From Ga0077555 sp041397775 (GTDB lineage: Bacteria; Pseudomonadota; Alphaproteobacteria; Rhizobiales; Hyphomicrobiaceae), in assembly GCA_041397775.1 (NCBI GenBank), contig JAWKWB010000004.1, positions 248,001-312,000 on the forward strand: DNA of 64,000 nucleotides, given 5' to 3'. The translations under genes and the position numbers were made by a program. This document shows, in pieces, positions 22,576 through 30,398 of this stretch (the stretch's first letter is position 1; every line of letters begins with the position of its first letter). The notes beneath the pieces were generated by a model. That model ran no database searches. It was not told the DNA's origin and was given only the letters and a program-made list of their open reading frames with translations.

Positions 22576-22606
22576 GACGGTCGGAGGCGAGCGAACACGT
22601 CTTTAT

Positions 22607-22646
22607 GACGAAGCCGGCGACCGCGGTCGCCGGCTTCGTCGTTTTT
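22607..22646 (+). terminator. rho-independent terminator after gltD
   Basis: A 16-bp perfect inverted repeat (22607-22622 pairing with 22625-22640, GACGAAGCCGGCGACC arm) is followed by GTTTTTC. It lies 31 nt after the gltD stop and before the convergent amidase gene. Confidence 0.88.
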
Positions 22647-22661
22647 CAGGGGAACGATGCG

Positions 22662-24017
22662 TCAGGCCGCGAGCGTGCGCTCGACGGCGGCTGCAAGCCC
22701 GAGGACGCGCTGGTCGCGCATGGCGGGGGCGGAGATCATCAGGCTGGTGGGCGGGGCGCCGCGCTGGTGCATGGGCAGCGCGATCGAGCAGCCGTCGAGC
22801 ACGTTGATCATCAGCGTGTTGCGCAGCACGAGCATGTTGATGCGGTTGTAGTCGGCCACGGCGTCGCAATCGGCGATGCGCGGGGCGACGACCGGGATCG
22901 TCGGCGAGAGGACCGCATCGAAGCCGGCCAGGGCGGCCTCGTAGGCGGCGATGGCGCGCTGGCGCCGCGTCAGGAGCTCGATGTAGTCGGCCGCGGACTG
23001 CTCGGTGCCTTTCATGATGCGGGCGAGCACACGCGGGTCGTAGCCGTTCTGTCGGCGGGCCACGATGTCCTTGTGCCAGTGGTAGCTCTCGGATGCCGAC
23101 AGGCCGCCCTTGTCGAGGGTTGCCGGGATGTGCGCGAACGGCTCGAACGGGCCGCGTGAGATGTGGGCGCCGGCCTTCGACAGGCGCGCCAGCGTCGCAT
23201 CGAAATCGGCGGCGACGTGGGCGTCGAGCTGATCGAGGACGGTGGTTTCGGGCACGAAGAAGCGGGCGCCGTCAAGGCTCGCCTCCTGCCGGCGGGCGGG
23301 GGCGGCACCGCTCATGACCGCATCGAGCACCTGGCAGCACGTGACGGTGGGTGCGAGGGGGCCGATGGAGTCGAGGCTCGTCGACAGCGGCACGACGCCG
23401 TCGGTGGGGACGCGACGGGCGGTCGGCTTGTAGCCGACGACGCCGTTGAACGCGGCGGGGATGCGGCACGATCCGCCCGTATCCGTACCCAAGGCGCCGA
23501 GCGCCATGCCGTCCGCGACGGCGACGCCCGAGCCGGAGGACGAGCCGCCCGGCACGCGCTTGGCTTCGCGATCCCACGGCGAGAGGGGCGTGCCGTAGTG
23601 TGGATTGATGCCGAGGCCGGAGTAGGCGAATTCGGTCATGTTGGTGCGGCCGATCAGGATCAGGCCGGCCGCACGCAGACGCGCAACGACGGGGGCGTCC
23701 GCCGCGGCGGGAGCGGCGTCGGCCAGGACCTTGGAGCCGGCCGTGGTGACTTGGCCGCGGATGTCGGCAAGGTCCTTGATGGCAATGGGGATGCCCGCGT
23801 AGGGCGAGGGGGCATGGCCGGCCTTGCGCAGGGCGTCCATGGCGTCGGCCGCGGCGCGCGCGCCTGCGGTATCGACGCTGACGAAGGCGCGGCTACCTTC
23901 GCCTGCGGGATCCTGGATGCGTTCGAGGCAGCCTTCGACGAGGCTGCGGCTGGTGAGCTTGCCGGACGCGAGAGCGTCGGCGATATCGTGCAGATCGAGC
24001 TTGGCCGGTGCCGGCAT
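22662..24017 (-). CDS. amidase (amidase signature family)
   Basis: Hydrolase of the amidase signature family with a Ser-cisSer-Lys triad, 451 aa. The catalytic lysine is in AIKDLAD (about K81), the cis-serine in GGSSSGSG (about S159) and the nucleophilic serine in TDTGGSCR (about S183), with the normal 24-residue spacing. I chose ATG 24017 (MPAPAKLDLHDIA), with GGAGAG upstream; in-frame sequence further upstream does not look like protein. It is divergent from the DUF1445 gene across about 200 nt. It is not GatA: no gatB/gatC nearby and family details fit a catabolic amidase. Substrate unknown. Confidence 0.92.
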   Translation of the reverse strand: MPAPAKLDLHDIADALASGKLTSRSLVEGCLERIQDPAGEGSRAFVSVDTAGARAAADAMDALRKAGHAPSPYAGIPIAIKDLADIRGQVTTAGSKVLADAAPAAADAPVVARLRAAGLILIGRTNMTEFAYSGLGINPHYGTPLSPWDREAKRVPGGSSSGSGVAVADGMALGALGTDTGGSCRIPAAFNGVVGYKPTARRVPTDGVVPLSTSLDSIGPLAPTVTCCQVLDAVMSGAAPARRQEASLDGARFFVPETTVLDQLDAHVAADFDATLARLSKAGAHISRGPFEPFAHIPATLDKGGLSASESYHWHKDIVARRQNGYDPRVLARIMKGTEQSAADYIELLTRRQRAIAAYEAALAGFDAVLSPTIPVVAPRIADCDAVADYNRINMLVLRNTLMINVLDGCSIALPMHQRGAPPTSLMISAPAMRDQRVLGLAAAVERTLAA

Positions 24018-24219
24018 GAGACGTGGCTCTCCATCGTGTTCGTGTCCGGTTGGCACTCTAACCGCAGGCTGCGCCTGGATGCCACTGCCACATTTCCGGT
24101 CGATCATTGCGCTGCGCACTCGACGGGCAGGATTGACGCCTTCGCGGATGCGGGGCAGCTTGCGGCGACGCATCGGGGCGTGCGCGCGCGTACGCGAGAC
24201 GACACGAAAGGACGACGCG

Positions 24220-25065
24220 ATGGCAGCGACGATGGCAGACAAGCAGATGGCGCAGGCAGCATCGCTGGCGGAACTGCAGCAGCGCGCCCGGACGGGCGTG
24301 GAGGCGCGGCGCATCTTCCGGCAAGGCACCTACCAGGGGTTCACGCACGGCTTTGCGCCCGGTTACGTGCAGGGCAATCTCGCGGTCCTGCCGAAGGCCC
24401 TGGCCGCCGATTTCCTGCGCTTCTGCCAGCTCAATCCGAAGCCGTGCCCGTTGATCGGCATGTCGCCTGCGCCCGGCGATCCGTCGATCCCCGAGCTTGG
24501 CGCCGATCTCGACATCCGCACCGACATTCCCCAGTACCGGGTCTGGCGGAAGGGCGAACTGGTGGCGGAGGTGGCGGACATCAAGGACTTCTGGACCGAC
24601 GATCTGGTCGCGTTCGTGCTGGGCTGCTCGTTCTCGTTCGAGGAGGCGCTGGCGGAAGACGGCCTGGAGCTGCGGCATATGAGCTGCGGCTGCAATGTGC
24701 CGATGTTCCGGACCAACATCGCCTGCCAGCCATCGGGCCCTTTCAAGGGGCCCATGGTGGTTTCGATGCGGCCGTTCAAGCCGGCGGATGCGATCCGCGC
24801 GGTGCAGATCACGTCGCGATTCCCCTCGGTGCATGGCGCGCCCGTTCACATCGGCCTGCCACATCTGATCGGCATTTCCGACATCGGCAAGCCCGACTAC
24901 GGTGATGCCGTGGAGGTGCGCGACGACGAACTGCCGGTGTTCTGGGCGTGCGGTGTCACTCCGCAGGCCGTCATCGCGACGATCGCTCCGGAGATCGCCA
25001 TCACGCACGCGCCGGGTGCGATGCTGGTCAGCGACGTGCGCAACAGCCGGCTCGCCGCGTTCTGA
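24220..25065 (+). CDS. DUF1445 / UPF0317 putative hydro-lyase
   Basis: A 281-aa protein of the DUF1445 family (B. subtilis YcsI type; related to the N-terminal part of mammalian D-glutamate cyclase). Landmarks are GFAPGYVQGNLAVLP near residue 46, PCPLIG, DIRTDIPQYRVW, and SCGCNVPMFRTNI. ATG 24220 has AAAGGA 7 nt upstream; a second ATG at 24232 is also possible. Family members often neighbour carbohydrate or amino acid catabolism genes, and here an amidase is divergent. Convergent with ybaB, 30 nt away. Confidence 0.88.
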   Translation: MAATMADKQMAQAASLAELQQRARTGVEARRIFRQGTYQGFTHGFAPGYVQGNLAVLPKALAADFLRFCQLNPKPCPLIGMSPAPGDPSIPELGADLDIRTDIPQYRVWRKGELVAEVADIKDFWTDDLVAFVLGCSFSFEEALAEDGLELRHMSCGCNVPMFRTNIACQPSGPFKGPMVVSMRPFKPADAIRAVQITSRFPSVHGAPVHIGLPHLIGISDIGKPDYGDAVEVRDDELPVFWACGVTPQAVIATIAPEIAITHAPGAMLVSDVRNSRLAAF

Positions 25066-25095
25066 CGCGGCGGCGGCCGGCGAGTTGCACGTGGA

Positions 25096-25416
25096 TCAGA
25101 AGAGCTTGAGGCCTGGCGGCAGCGGCAGGCCGCCGGTCACTTCTTGCATTTTCGCCTGCATCTCGGCATCGACCTTGGCGCGTGCGTCGGCATGGGCGGC
25201 GACGATCAGATCCTCGATCATCTCCACGTCCTCGGGCTTGACGAGGGAGGGGTCGATACGCACGCCGCGCATCTCGCCCTTGCCGTTCAACGTGACGCGC
25301 ACCATGCCGGCGCCGGCCTGTCCCTGGACCTCGAGGGCGGCCAACTCCTCCTGCATGCGCTGCATGCGGCCCTGGATCTCCTGGGCCTGCTTCATCATCT
25401 TCATCAGGTCTTTCAT
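25096..25416 (-). CDS. ybaB: YbaB/EbfC family nucleoid-associated protein
   Basis: Small dimeric DNA-binding protein, 106 aa. It begins MKDLMKMMKQAQEIQGRMQ and has the family core GMVRVTLNGKGEMRGVRID followed by EMIEDLIVAAHADA. It lies 54 nt downstream of dnaX on the same strand, the conserved bacterial arrangement. The usual third member, recR, is not next; a convergent DUF1445 gene is there instead. Confidence 0.95.
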   Translation of the reverse strand: MKDLMKMMKQAQEIQGRMQRMQEELAALEVQGQAGAGMVRVTLNGKGEMRGVRIDPSLVKPEDVEMIEDLIVAAHADARAKVDAEMQAKMQEVTGGLPLPPGLKLF

Positions 25417-25470
25417 GCCTGGGATTCCTTGCCTTGCCGGGAGCCGGTGCTGCGTATCTCGTCGCGCTGA

Positions 25471-27402
25471 TTAGCCGGTTGCCTGATCGTCGTCGAGATC
25501 CACGGCGATGGGCTTGACGCTGGCGATCTTGATGTTGGGGAAAGCCTCGAACACGGCAGTGACGGCGGGATGCTGCCGCAGCGCTTCCAATTCGGCGGCT
25601 TCCGCCTCGCGCTTGACCTCGCCGATGGGGCGCTCGCCCATGCGGTTGCTGAGCGCTACGACCCACCGCCGACCGGTCCACTTGTTCAGCTTCTCGCGCA
25701 GATCATTGCCGATTTCGGGTGACGCCTTGGGCAACAGAAAGAGCTCGATGGCGCCTGCAGGATCGAATTTCACGAGGCTGGTATCGTCCTCCAGATGGAT
25801 CTTCAGCCGCGCATCGCGGTGCTTGCCGACGAGTTCGACGACCTCGGCGAACGTGCGGGGATCTGCGAACGCCGGCGCGGCGACCATCTCGGGATTGTCC
25901 AGCCCGTCGCGGTCCTGGTCCGTGTCGCCGACATCCTCGCCGGGATCGTAGGCGCCGTAGTCCTCGAGGCTCGGCAGCGGTTCGAGGTCGTTCGCGACGG
26001 GTGCGGTTTGCGGTGCGATATTGAGGGGGCCGCGGCTGTCGCGCTCACCATCGCCGGCCGGTGCGGATGCCGGCCGCCGGTCGCGGACGGGCTTGCCCCC
26101 TCCCAGCCGTGAGATGATGTCCTCGGGCGAGGGGAGGTCGGCGGCGTGTGCCATGCGCACGATGAGCATTTCGGCGGCGGCGAGCGCGCTGGGCGCCCTG
26201 CCGGCTTCGTCGATGCCCTTGAGCAGCATTTGCCAGGCGCGCGACAGCACGGGGAGTGACAGGCGCTCGGCCAGGGTGGTGGCGTGCTTGCGTTCCTCGT
26301 TCGACAGCTCGATGCCGGCGGCCCCCGCGCCGGCCACCTTGACGCGCGTGGTGAGATGGACCGCGTCAGCCAGGTCGGTGATGGTCTGGATGGGATCGGC
26401 ACCATCACGATGCAGGGCGTCGAACGTCGCGAGGGCGTCTGCCGCCCGTCCCGCGAGGACGTGTTCGAGCAGCGCAAAGAGGCGGCTGCGATCTGCCAAG
26501 CCGAGCATCGCGCGCACGGAGGCGGCCGTCACGCCGTCCGACTGGCCGCTCGAGGTGGCGATCGCCTGGTCGAGGATGGAGAGACCGTCGCGTACAGAGC
26601 CCTCGGCCGCGCGCGCGATCAGCGCCAGGGCGTCGTCCTCGGCCTTGGCGTGCTCCTTCTCCGTAATCTTCTTGAAGTGGATTGTCAGCAGGTCGACGGG
26701 CACGCGGCGCAGGTCGAAGCGCTGGCAGCGCGAGAGCACGGTGATCGGGACCTTGCGGATCTCCGTCGTCGCGAACACGAACTTGACGTGGGCAGGCGGC
26801 TCCTCGAGCGTCTTCAGAAGGGCGTTGAACGCGCCCTTCGAGAGCATGTGGACCTCGTCGATGATGAAGACCTTGTAGCGCGCCAGGAAGGGCAGCAGGC
26901 GCACTTGCTCGATGAGATCGCGGATGTTCTCGACGCCGGTATTGGAGGCGGCGTCCATTTCGAACACGTCGGGGTGGCGGCCTTCCATGATCTCGCGGCA
27001 ATGGCGGCCGGGCACCGAGAAATCGAACGAGGGGCGGTCCGGAGCACCCTCGGCCGCGTAGTTCAACGCGCGCGCCAGGATGCGGGCCGTCGTCGTCTTG
27101 CCGACGCCGCGGACGCCGGTCAGCATGTAGGCCTGCGCGATGCGGTCCGCCGCGAAGGCGTTGCGCAGCGTCGTGACCATCGTGTCCTGGCCGATGAGAT
27201 CATCGAGCGTGGCCGGGCGGTATTTGCGGGCGAGCACCACGTAGCCCGACTTCTGTGCGCCACCGGCGGGCTGCGGCTCGGGGGGCAGCAGCGCGGGCTG
27301 CCCCATGTCGACGAGGCCGGGCTCGTCGTGAGCTTCCGGCTGCATGTCGTCGTTCGTGGGCTTGCGAGCCATGGCTTTGTCTTGCGCAGCAGAGCGCGGC
27401 AC
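25471..27402 (-). CDS. dnaX: DNA polymerase III subunit gamma/tau
   Basis: Clamp-loader ATPase, up to 643 aa. Walker A is GVRGVGKTTT (about residue 97), followed by the Walker B segment IIDEVHMLSKGAFNALLKTLEEPP, the SRC motif in TVLSRCQRF, and sensor 2 in GSVRDGLSILDQA. The zinc module is almost gone: of the usual four cysteines only one, in GRHCREI, is visible; this loss is familiar from rhizobial DnaX. The C-terminal tau region is Pro/Asp-rich, then conserved to the end. The listed start is ATG 27402; ATG 27372 (MARKPTNDD) is an alternative and neither has a good RBS. The SRP RNA lies 119 nt upstream. Confidence 0.95.
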   Translation of the reverse strand: MPRSAAQDKAMARKPTNDDMQPEAHDEPGLVDMGQPALLPPEPQPAGGAQKSGYVVLARKYRPATLDDLIGQDTMVTTLRNAFAADRIAQAYMLTGVRGVGKTTTARILARALNYAAEGAPDRPSFDFSVPGRHCREIMEGRHPDVFEMDAASNTGVENIRDLIEQVRLLPFLARYKVFIIDEVHMLSKGAFNALLKTLEEPPAHVKFVFATTEIRKVPITVLSRCQRFDLRRVPVDLLTIHFKKITEKEHAKAEDDALALIARAAEGSVRDGLSILDQAIATSSGQSDGVTAASVRAMLGLADRSRLFALLEHVLAGRAADALATFDALHRDGADPIQTITDLADAVHLTTRVKVAGAGAAGIELSNEERKHATTLAERLSLPVLSRAWQMLLKGIDEAGRAPSALAAAEMLIVRMAHAADLPSPEDIISRLGGGKPVRDRRPASAPAGDGERDSRGPLNIAPQTAPVANDLEPLPSLEDYGAYDPGEDVGDTDQDRDGLDNPEMVAAPAFADPRTFAEVVELVGKHRDARLKIHLEDDTSLVKFDPAGAIELFLLPKASPEIGNDLREKLNKWTGRRWVVALSNRMGERPIGEVKREAEAAELEALRQHPAVTAVFEAFPNIKIASVKPIAVDLDDDQATG

Positions 27403-27521
27403 ATCGGGAGCCTGGGGTCTGCAAGTCGTGCAGAGTGCTGCCGATAGCTTCCGGCGCTCAGTCCGAAGATGAGCGTCTCCCCGGCGCCGTGGCGGCTCGT
27501 ATGCCGGCCGGGGGATTGAAT

Positions 27522-27616
27522 GGGAGGCTGGACGATGACCCGAAGCCGGATCGTTAGGGCTGCTTCCTTCCGGACCTGACCCGGTTGGCGAGGGCTCCGT
27601 CCACCGCCAACCTCCC
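27522..27616 (-). ncRNA. ffs: signal recognition particle RNA, small bacterial (4.5S) type
   Basis: On the minus strand the apical domain reads GTCAGGTCCGGAAGGAAGCA, the near-invariant Ffh-binding loop. The ends GGGAGG (27616 side) and CCTCCC (27522 side) pair to close a hairpin of about 95 nt. Location just upstream of dnaX is the common alphaproteobacterial arrangement. Confidence 0.95.
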
Positions 27617-27693
27617 AGGCATGCTTCTAGGACACCCGCGCGCGGCGAGCAACCCCGGTCTCGCGTTTGCCGGCGTGATGTTTTGAACGGCTT

Positions 27694-28650
27694 TCAAACA
27701 AGCAGCGCCTTGCCGACGACCTTGCGGTCGAGGATCAGCTTCAAGGCGTCGGCGGCCTGCGCCAGGGGCAAGGCGTGCGAGTGGTAGGGCTGGATGCGTC
27801 CGGCGGAGAGCCAGCCGACCAGCACGTCCAGATTGCGCTGGGCGCGGGCCGGGTCCAGCCGGTTGAGGGCGCCAATGGTGAAGCCGATGACCTCCGCGTC
27901 CTTGACCAACAGGTGGTTGGTCTTGGCTTCGCCAGGGCGTCCGCCCGTGAAACCGACGATGAGGATGCGGCCGAAGGGGGCGATGCAGCGCATCGATTCA
28001 TCGAACACGTCGCCGCCGACGGGATCGAAGACGACGTCGGCACCACGCCCGCCGGTCAGGTCCTTCACGGCGTCGCGAAAGCCGCTGGAATAGTCGATGA
28101 CATGATCGGCACCGAGCTTCTTGCAGATTTCCAGGCGCTCGGCGTTGCGGGCGGTGGCGATGACGCGTGCGCCCATCAGCTTGCCCATGTCCACGGTAGC
28201 GAGGCCGACGCCGCCGGCCGCGCCGTGCACGAGAAGCGTTTCTCCAGGCTGCAGGCGTCCGCGCTGCAGCGCGTAGTAGGCCGTGGTGTAGTTGGAGCGG
28301 AAGGCGGCAGCGGCTTCGAAGCTGACGTGGGGCGGCAGCTTGATGACGCTCGCCGCGGGCTGCACCGTTTCTTCGGCGAAGCCGCCGCCCGACAGCACCC
28401 GGTCACCGATCTGGAAGCCCGCGACGTCCGATCCGAGGGCGATGATCTCGCCGGCAGCTTCGCCCCCCGGAATGAACGGCGGCGCCGTCTTGACGTGGTA
28501 TTTTCCCGCGATGCGCAGGACGTCCGTGTAGCTGACGCCGCGGGCGCGCAGGCGGATCTTGACGTCCTTGGGGCCAGGGTCGGGAGAGGCGACCTGCTTG
28601 ACGACGAGGCTGTCGGGTTCGCCGTAGGCTTCGCACATGACGACTTGCAT
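27694..28650 (-). CDS. NADPH:quinone oxidoreductase family protein (MDR superfamily)
   Basis: Zinc-independent medium-chain dehydrogenase/reductase, 318 aa, of the quinone oxidoreductase type. The nucleotide-binding motif is HGAAGGVGLATVDMGK (about residue 147). The N-terminal catalytic domain has IRLRARGVSYTDVL and PPFIPGGEAAGEI; zinc-ligand cysteines of alcohol dehydrogenases are absent. ATG 28650 is preceded by GGGAGTGG at good spacing. Divergent from the sirtuin gene across 188 nt. Likely reduces quinones or enoyl compounds with NADPH; the substrate is open. Confidence 0.92.
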   Translation of the reverse strand: MQVVMCEAYGEPDSLVVKQVASPDPGPKDVKIRLRARGVSYTDVLRIAGKYHVKTAPPFIPGGEAAGEIIALGSDVAGFQIGDRVLSGGGFAEETVQPAASVIKLPPHVSFEAAAAFRSNYTTAYYALQRGRLQPGETLLVHGAAGGVGLATVDMGKLMGARVIATARNAERLEICKKLGADHVIDYSSGFRDAVKDLTGGRGADVVFDPVGGDVFDESMRCIAPFGRILIVGFTGGRPGEAKTNHLLVKDAEVIGFTIGALNRLDPARAQRNLDVLVGWLSAGRIQPYHSHALPLAQAADALKLILDRKVVGKALLV

Positions 28651-28838
28651 TGTTCCACTCCCTCGATGGCGCGTTCGTGCACCGCCCGGTACAGGCAGGT
28701 CATGGTCCGTAGGGAAAGACATCGCCGGCCGCGATGCAAGACCGTCGCCCGTGACCGTTGCCTGTAATGGCTGACGAGGGCAGGAGATCGCGGGTAGAGT
28801 GGCGCTCGATTTTTGCCGGACGAGCGGGGGAGGATGCC

Positions 28839-29585
28839 ATGAGCGCGGTCGATGAGCTTCAGCGCATGATCGGTGCGGCACGCCGGATCGTCGCGTTCAC
28901 CGGGGCGGGCATCTCGACTGAGAGCGGCATCCCCGACTTCCGCTCGCCCGGCGGCATCTGGACGAAGTACCGGCCCATCGAGTTCAGCGACTTCCTGGCG
29001 TCGGAGGAGGCGCGGCGGGAGTCGTGGCGGCGCAAGTTCGCCACCGACGCCACGATGAAGGCGGCGACGCCCAACGCGGGCCATCGGGCGCTCGCCAAGC
29101 TCGCCGACCAGGGCAAGCTGGTCGCGGTCATCACGCAGAACATCGACGGGCTGCATCAGGTCTCCGGCGTGCCGGCGGACAAGGTGATCGAGTTGCACGG
29201 CAACGCCACCTACGCGGCGTGCCTCGACTGCAAGCGTCGGCATGAACTGGACTGGGTGCGCCAGATCTTCGCCGACAACGAGACTCTGCCGCTGTGCATG
29301 GCGTGCGGCGGTCTGCTCAAGACGGCGACGATCTCGTTCGGCCAGTCGATGCCGGAGGACGAGATGGAACGCGCCCGCGAAGCCGCGCTCGATGCCGACC
29401 TGATGATCACGCTGGGCTCGTCGCTGGTCGTCTATCCCGCGGCGAGTTTTCCGATCCTGGCGAAGCGCAACGGCGCGCGCTACGTGATCGTCAACCGCGA
29501 GCCGACCGACCAGGACGAGATCGCCGATCTCGTCATCAACGCCGAAATCGGCACCACCATGGGGAAGGCGGTGGGGGTGAATTGA
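28839..29585 (+). CDS. cobB: NAD-dependent protein deacylase, sirtuin family
   Basis: Removes acyl groups from lysines using NAD; 248 aa. Sirtuin motifs in order: GAGISTESGIPDFR (about residue 21), TQNIDGLH, the catalytic histidine in ELHGNATYAAC, two zinc cysteine pairs CLDC and CMAC, and ITLGSSLVVYPA. ATG 28839 has a strong GGGGGAGGA RBS. The lack of the Tyr/Arg pair near AWEH that marks class III desuccinylases suggests it is a deacetylase-type enzyme, but this is a weak inference. A stem-loop follows the gene. Confidence 0.94.
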   Translation: MSAVDELQRMIGAARRIVAFTGAGISTESGIPDFRSPGGIWTKYRPIEFSDFLASEEARRESWRRKFATDATMKAATPNAGHRALAKLADQGKLVAVITQNIDGLHQVSGVPADKVIELHGNATYAACLDCKRRHELDWVRQIFADNETLPLCMACGGLLKTATISFGQSMPEDEMERAREAALDADLMITLGSSLVVYPAASFPILAKRNGARYVIVNREPTDQDEIADLVINAEIGTTMGKAVGVN

Positions 29586-29702
29586 GGGCCTGCCTCGTTC
29601 TTGACGCTTGGGCGCCCACAGCGCCGCCCCGCGCCGGTGGTGGCAGTGCTCTGCGATGCACCGTTCGCGGGGGCTGGGGCGATGCCAGGCGATACACCAC
29701 GT

Positions 29703-29740
29703 GAAGAGGGCAGGCGACGCGGCCCTCTTCGGGCGTTTGT
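29703..29740 (+). terminator. possible terminator between sirtuin gene and the adhesin-partner gene
   Basis: A perfect 9-bp stem GAAGAGGGC / GCCCTCTTC (29703-29711 with 29722-29730) with a 10-nt loop is followed by GGGCGTTTGTT. The T-rich stretch is offset and short, so strength is doubtful. It lies about 120 nt after the sirtuin stop, just before a convergent gene. Confidence 0.45.
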
Positions 29741-29744
29741 TCGT

Positions 29745-30398
29745 CTACCGTTTCGCGGATGATTTAATCGCTACGGTTTTTGCTTCGACCGAAATCCCGA
29801 ACAGCCTCCAGACATTGTCGATCGGCTGCAGGAGAAGCTCGAAATGAATCTGCTTGGGAGCGGTCGGATAATAGCCGGTGAGGCGGAGTTGCTTTTCCGG
29901 CGTAAAGTCGGGTGGTCTGACCAGGACGGGAGACAGCACGATGATAGGAGTTAAATCGACGGTCCCGTTTCGGAATCCAGCGAACAACCGGGAGAGTTTC
30001 TCGGGTGAGTTCTCCTTCTGGAAGCTCGGTGCACCCAGTCCGTTGAGCACGGTGTAGTTGTTCGTCAAGCTGGCTTGGCTCAGGGCCACCATGAAGGTCT
30101 GGATGAGTACGGCCGTTTGCCTGGCGTTGGGCATGGGCGTCCCGCCAGGCGCAACTTCGGGCTTGCCCTGCGGCTGCGATTGGGCGGGTTGCTCCTTTTT
30201 CTTTTGCGCCTTGGCGGATTTGTCGTTCGGTGCTTTCCGCTTTGCCGCCTTGGTTTCGGTGTTCCCGGTGGGCGCTTGTTGCGCGAGCACTTGCGTCGCG
30301 CCGAGCAGGCCAACGAGCACGAAGCTGCACAGCATGGCCAGCGGTCGATTGCACAGCAGGGGTGCGAACTTCATCCTCAGTCGACAAGTGTTTTTCAT
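29745..30398 (-). CDS. secreted protein of unknown function, translationally coupled to the trimeric autotransporter
   Basis: A 217-aa protein I do not recognise. It has a signal peptide (hydrophobic core LAMLCSFVLVGLLGA, probable cleavage after VLA, about residue 39), then a Lys/Pro/Gln-rich linker (about 40-90), then a folded-looking domain (about 90-217) with RQTAVLIQTFMVALSQA, LNGLGAPSFQ and LQPIDNVWRLFGISV. That last domain has an alternation of helix and strands reminiscent of small accessory folds, but I cannot assign a family. The ATG at 30398 overlaps the adhesin stop (ATGA), so the two are made from one message. A role in adhesin export, assembly or surface presentation is a reasonable guess. 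Confidence 0.8.
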   Translation of the reverse strand: MKNTCRLRMKFAPLLCNRPLAMLCSFVLVGLLGATQVLAQQAPTGNTETKAAKRKAPNDKSAKAQKKKEQPAQSQPQGKPEVAPGGTPMPNARQTAVLIQTFMVALSQASLTNNYTVLNGLGAPSFQKENSPEKLSRLFAGFRNGTVDLTPIIVLSPVLVRPPDFTPEKQLRLTGYYPTAPKQIHFELLLQPIDNVWRLFGISVEAKTVAIKSSAKR

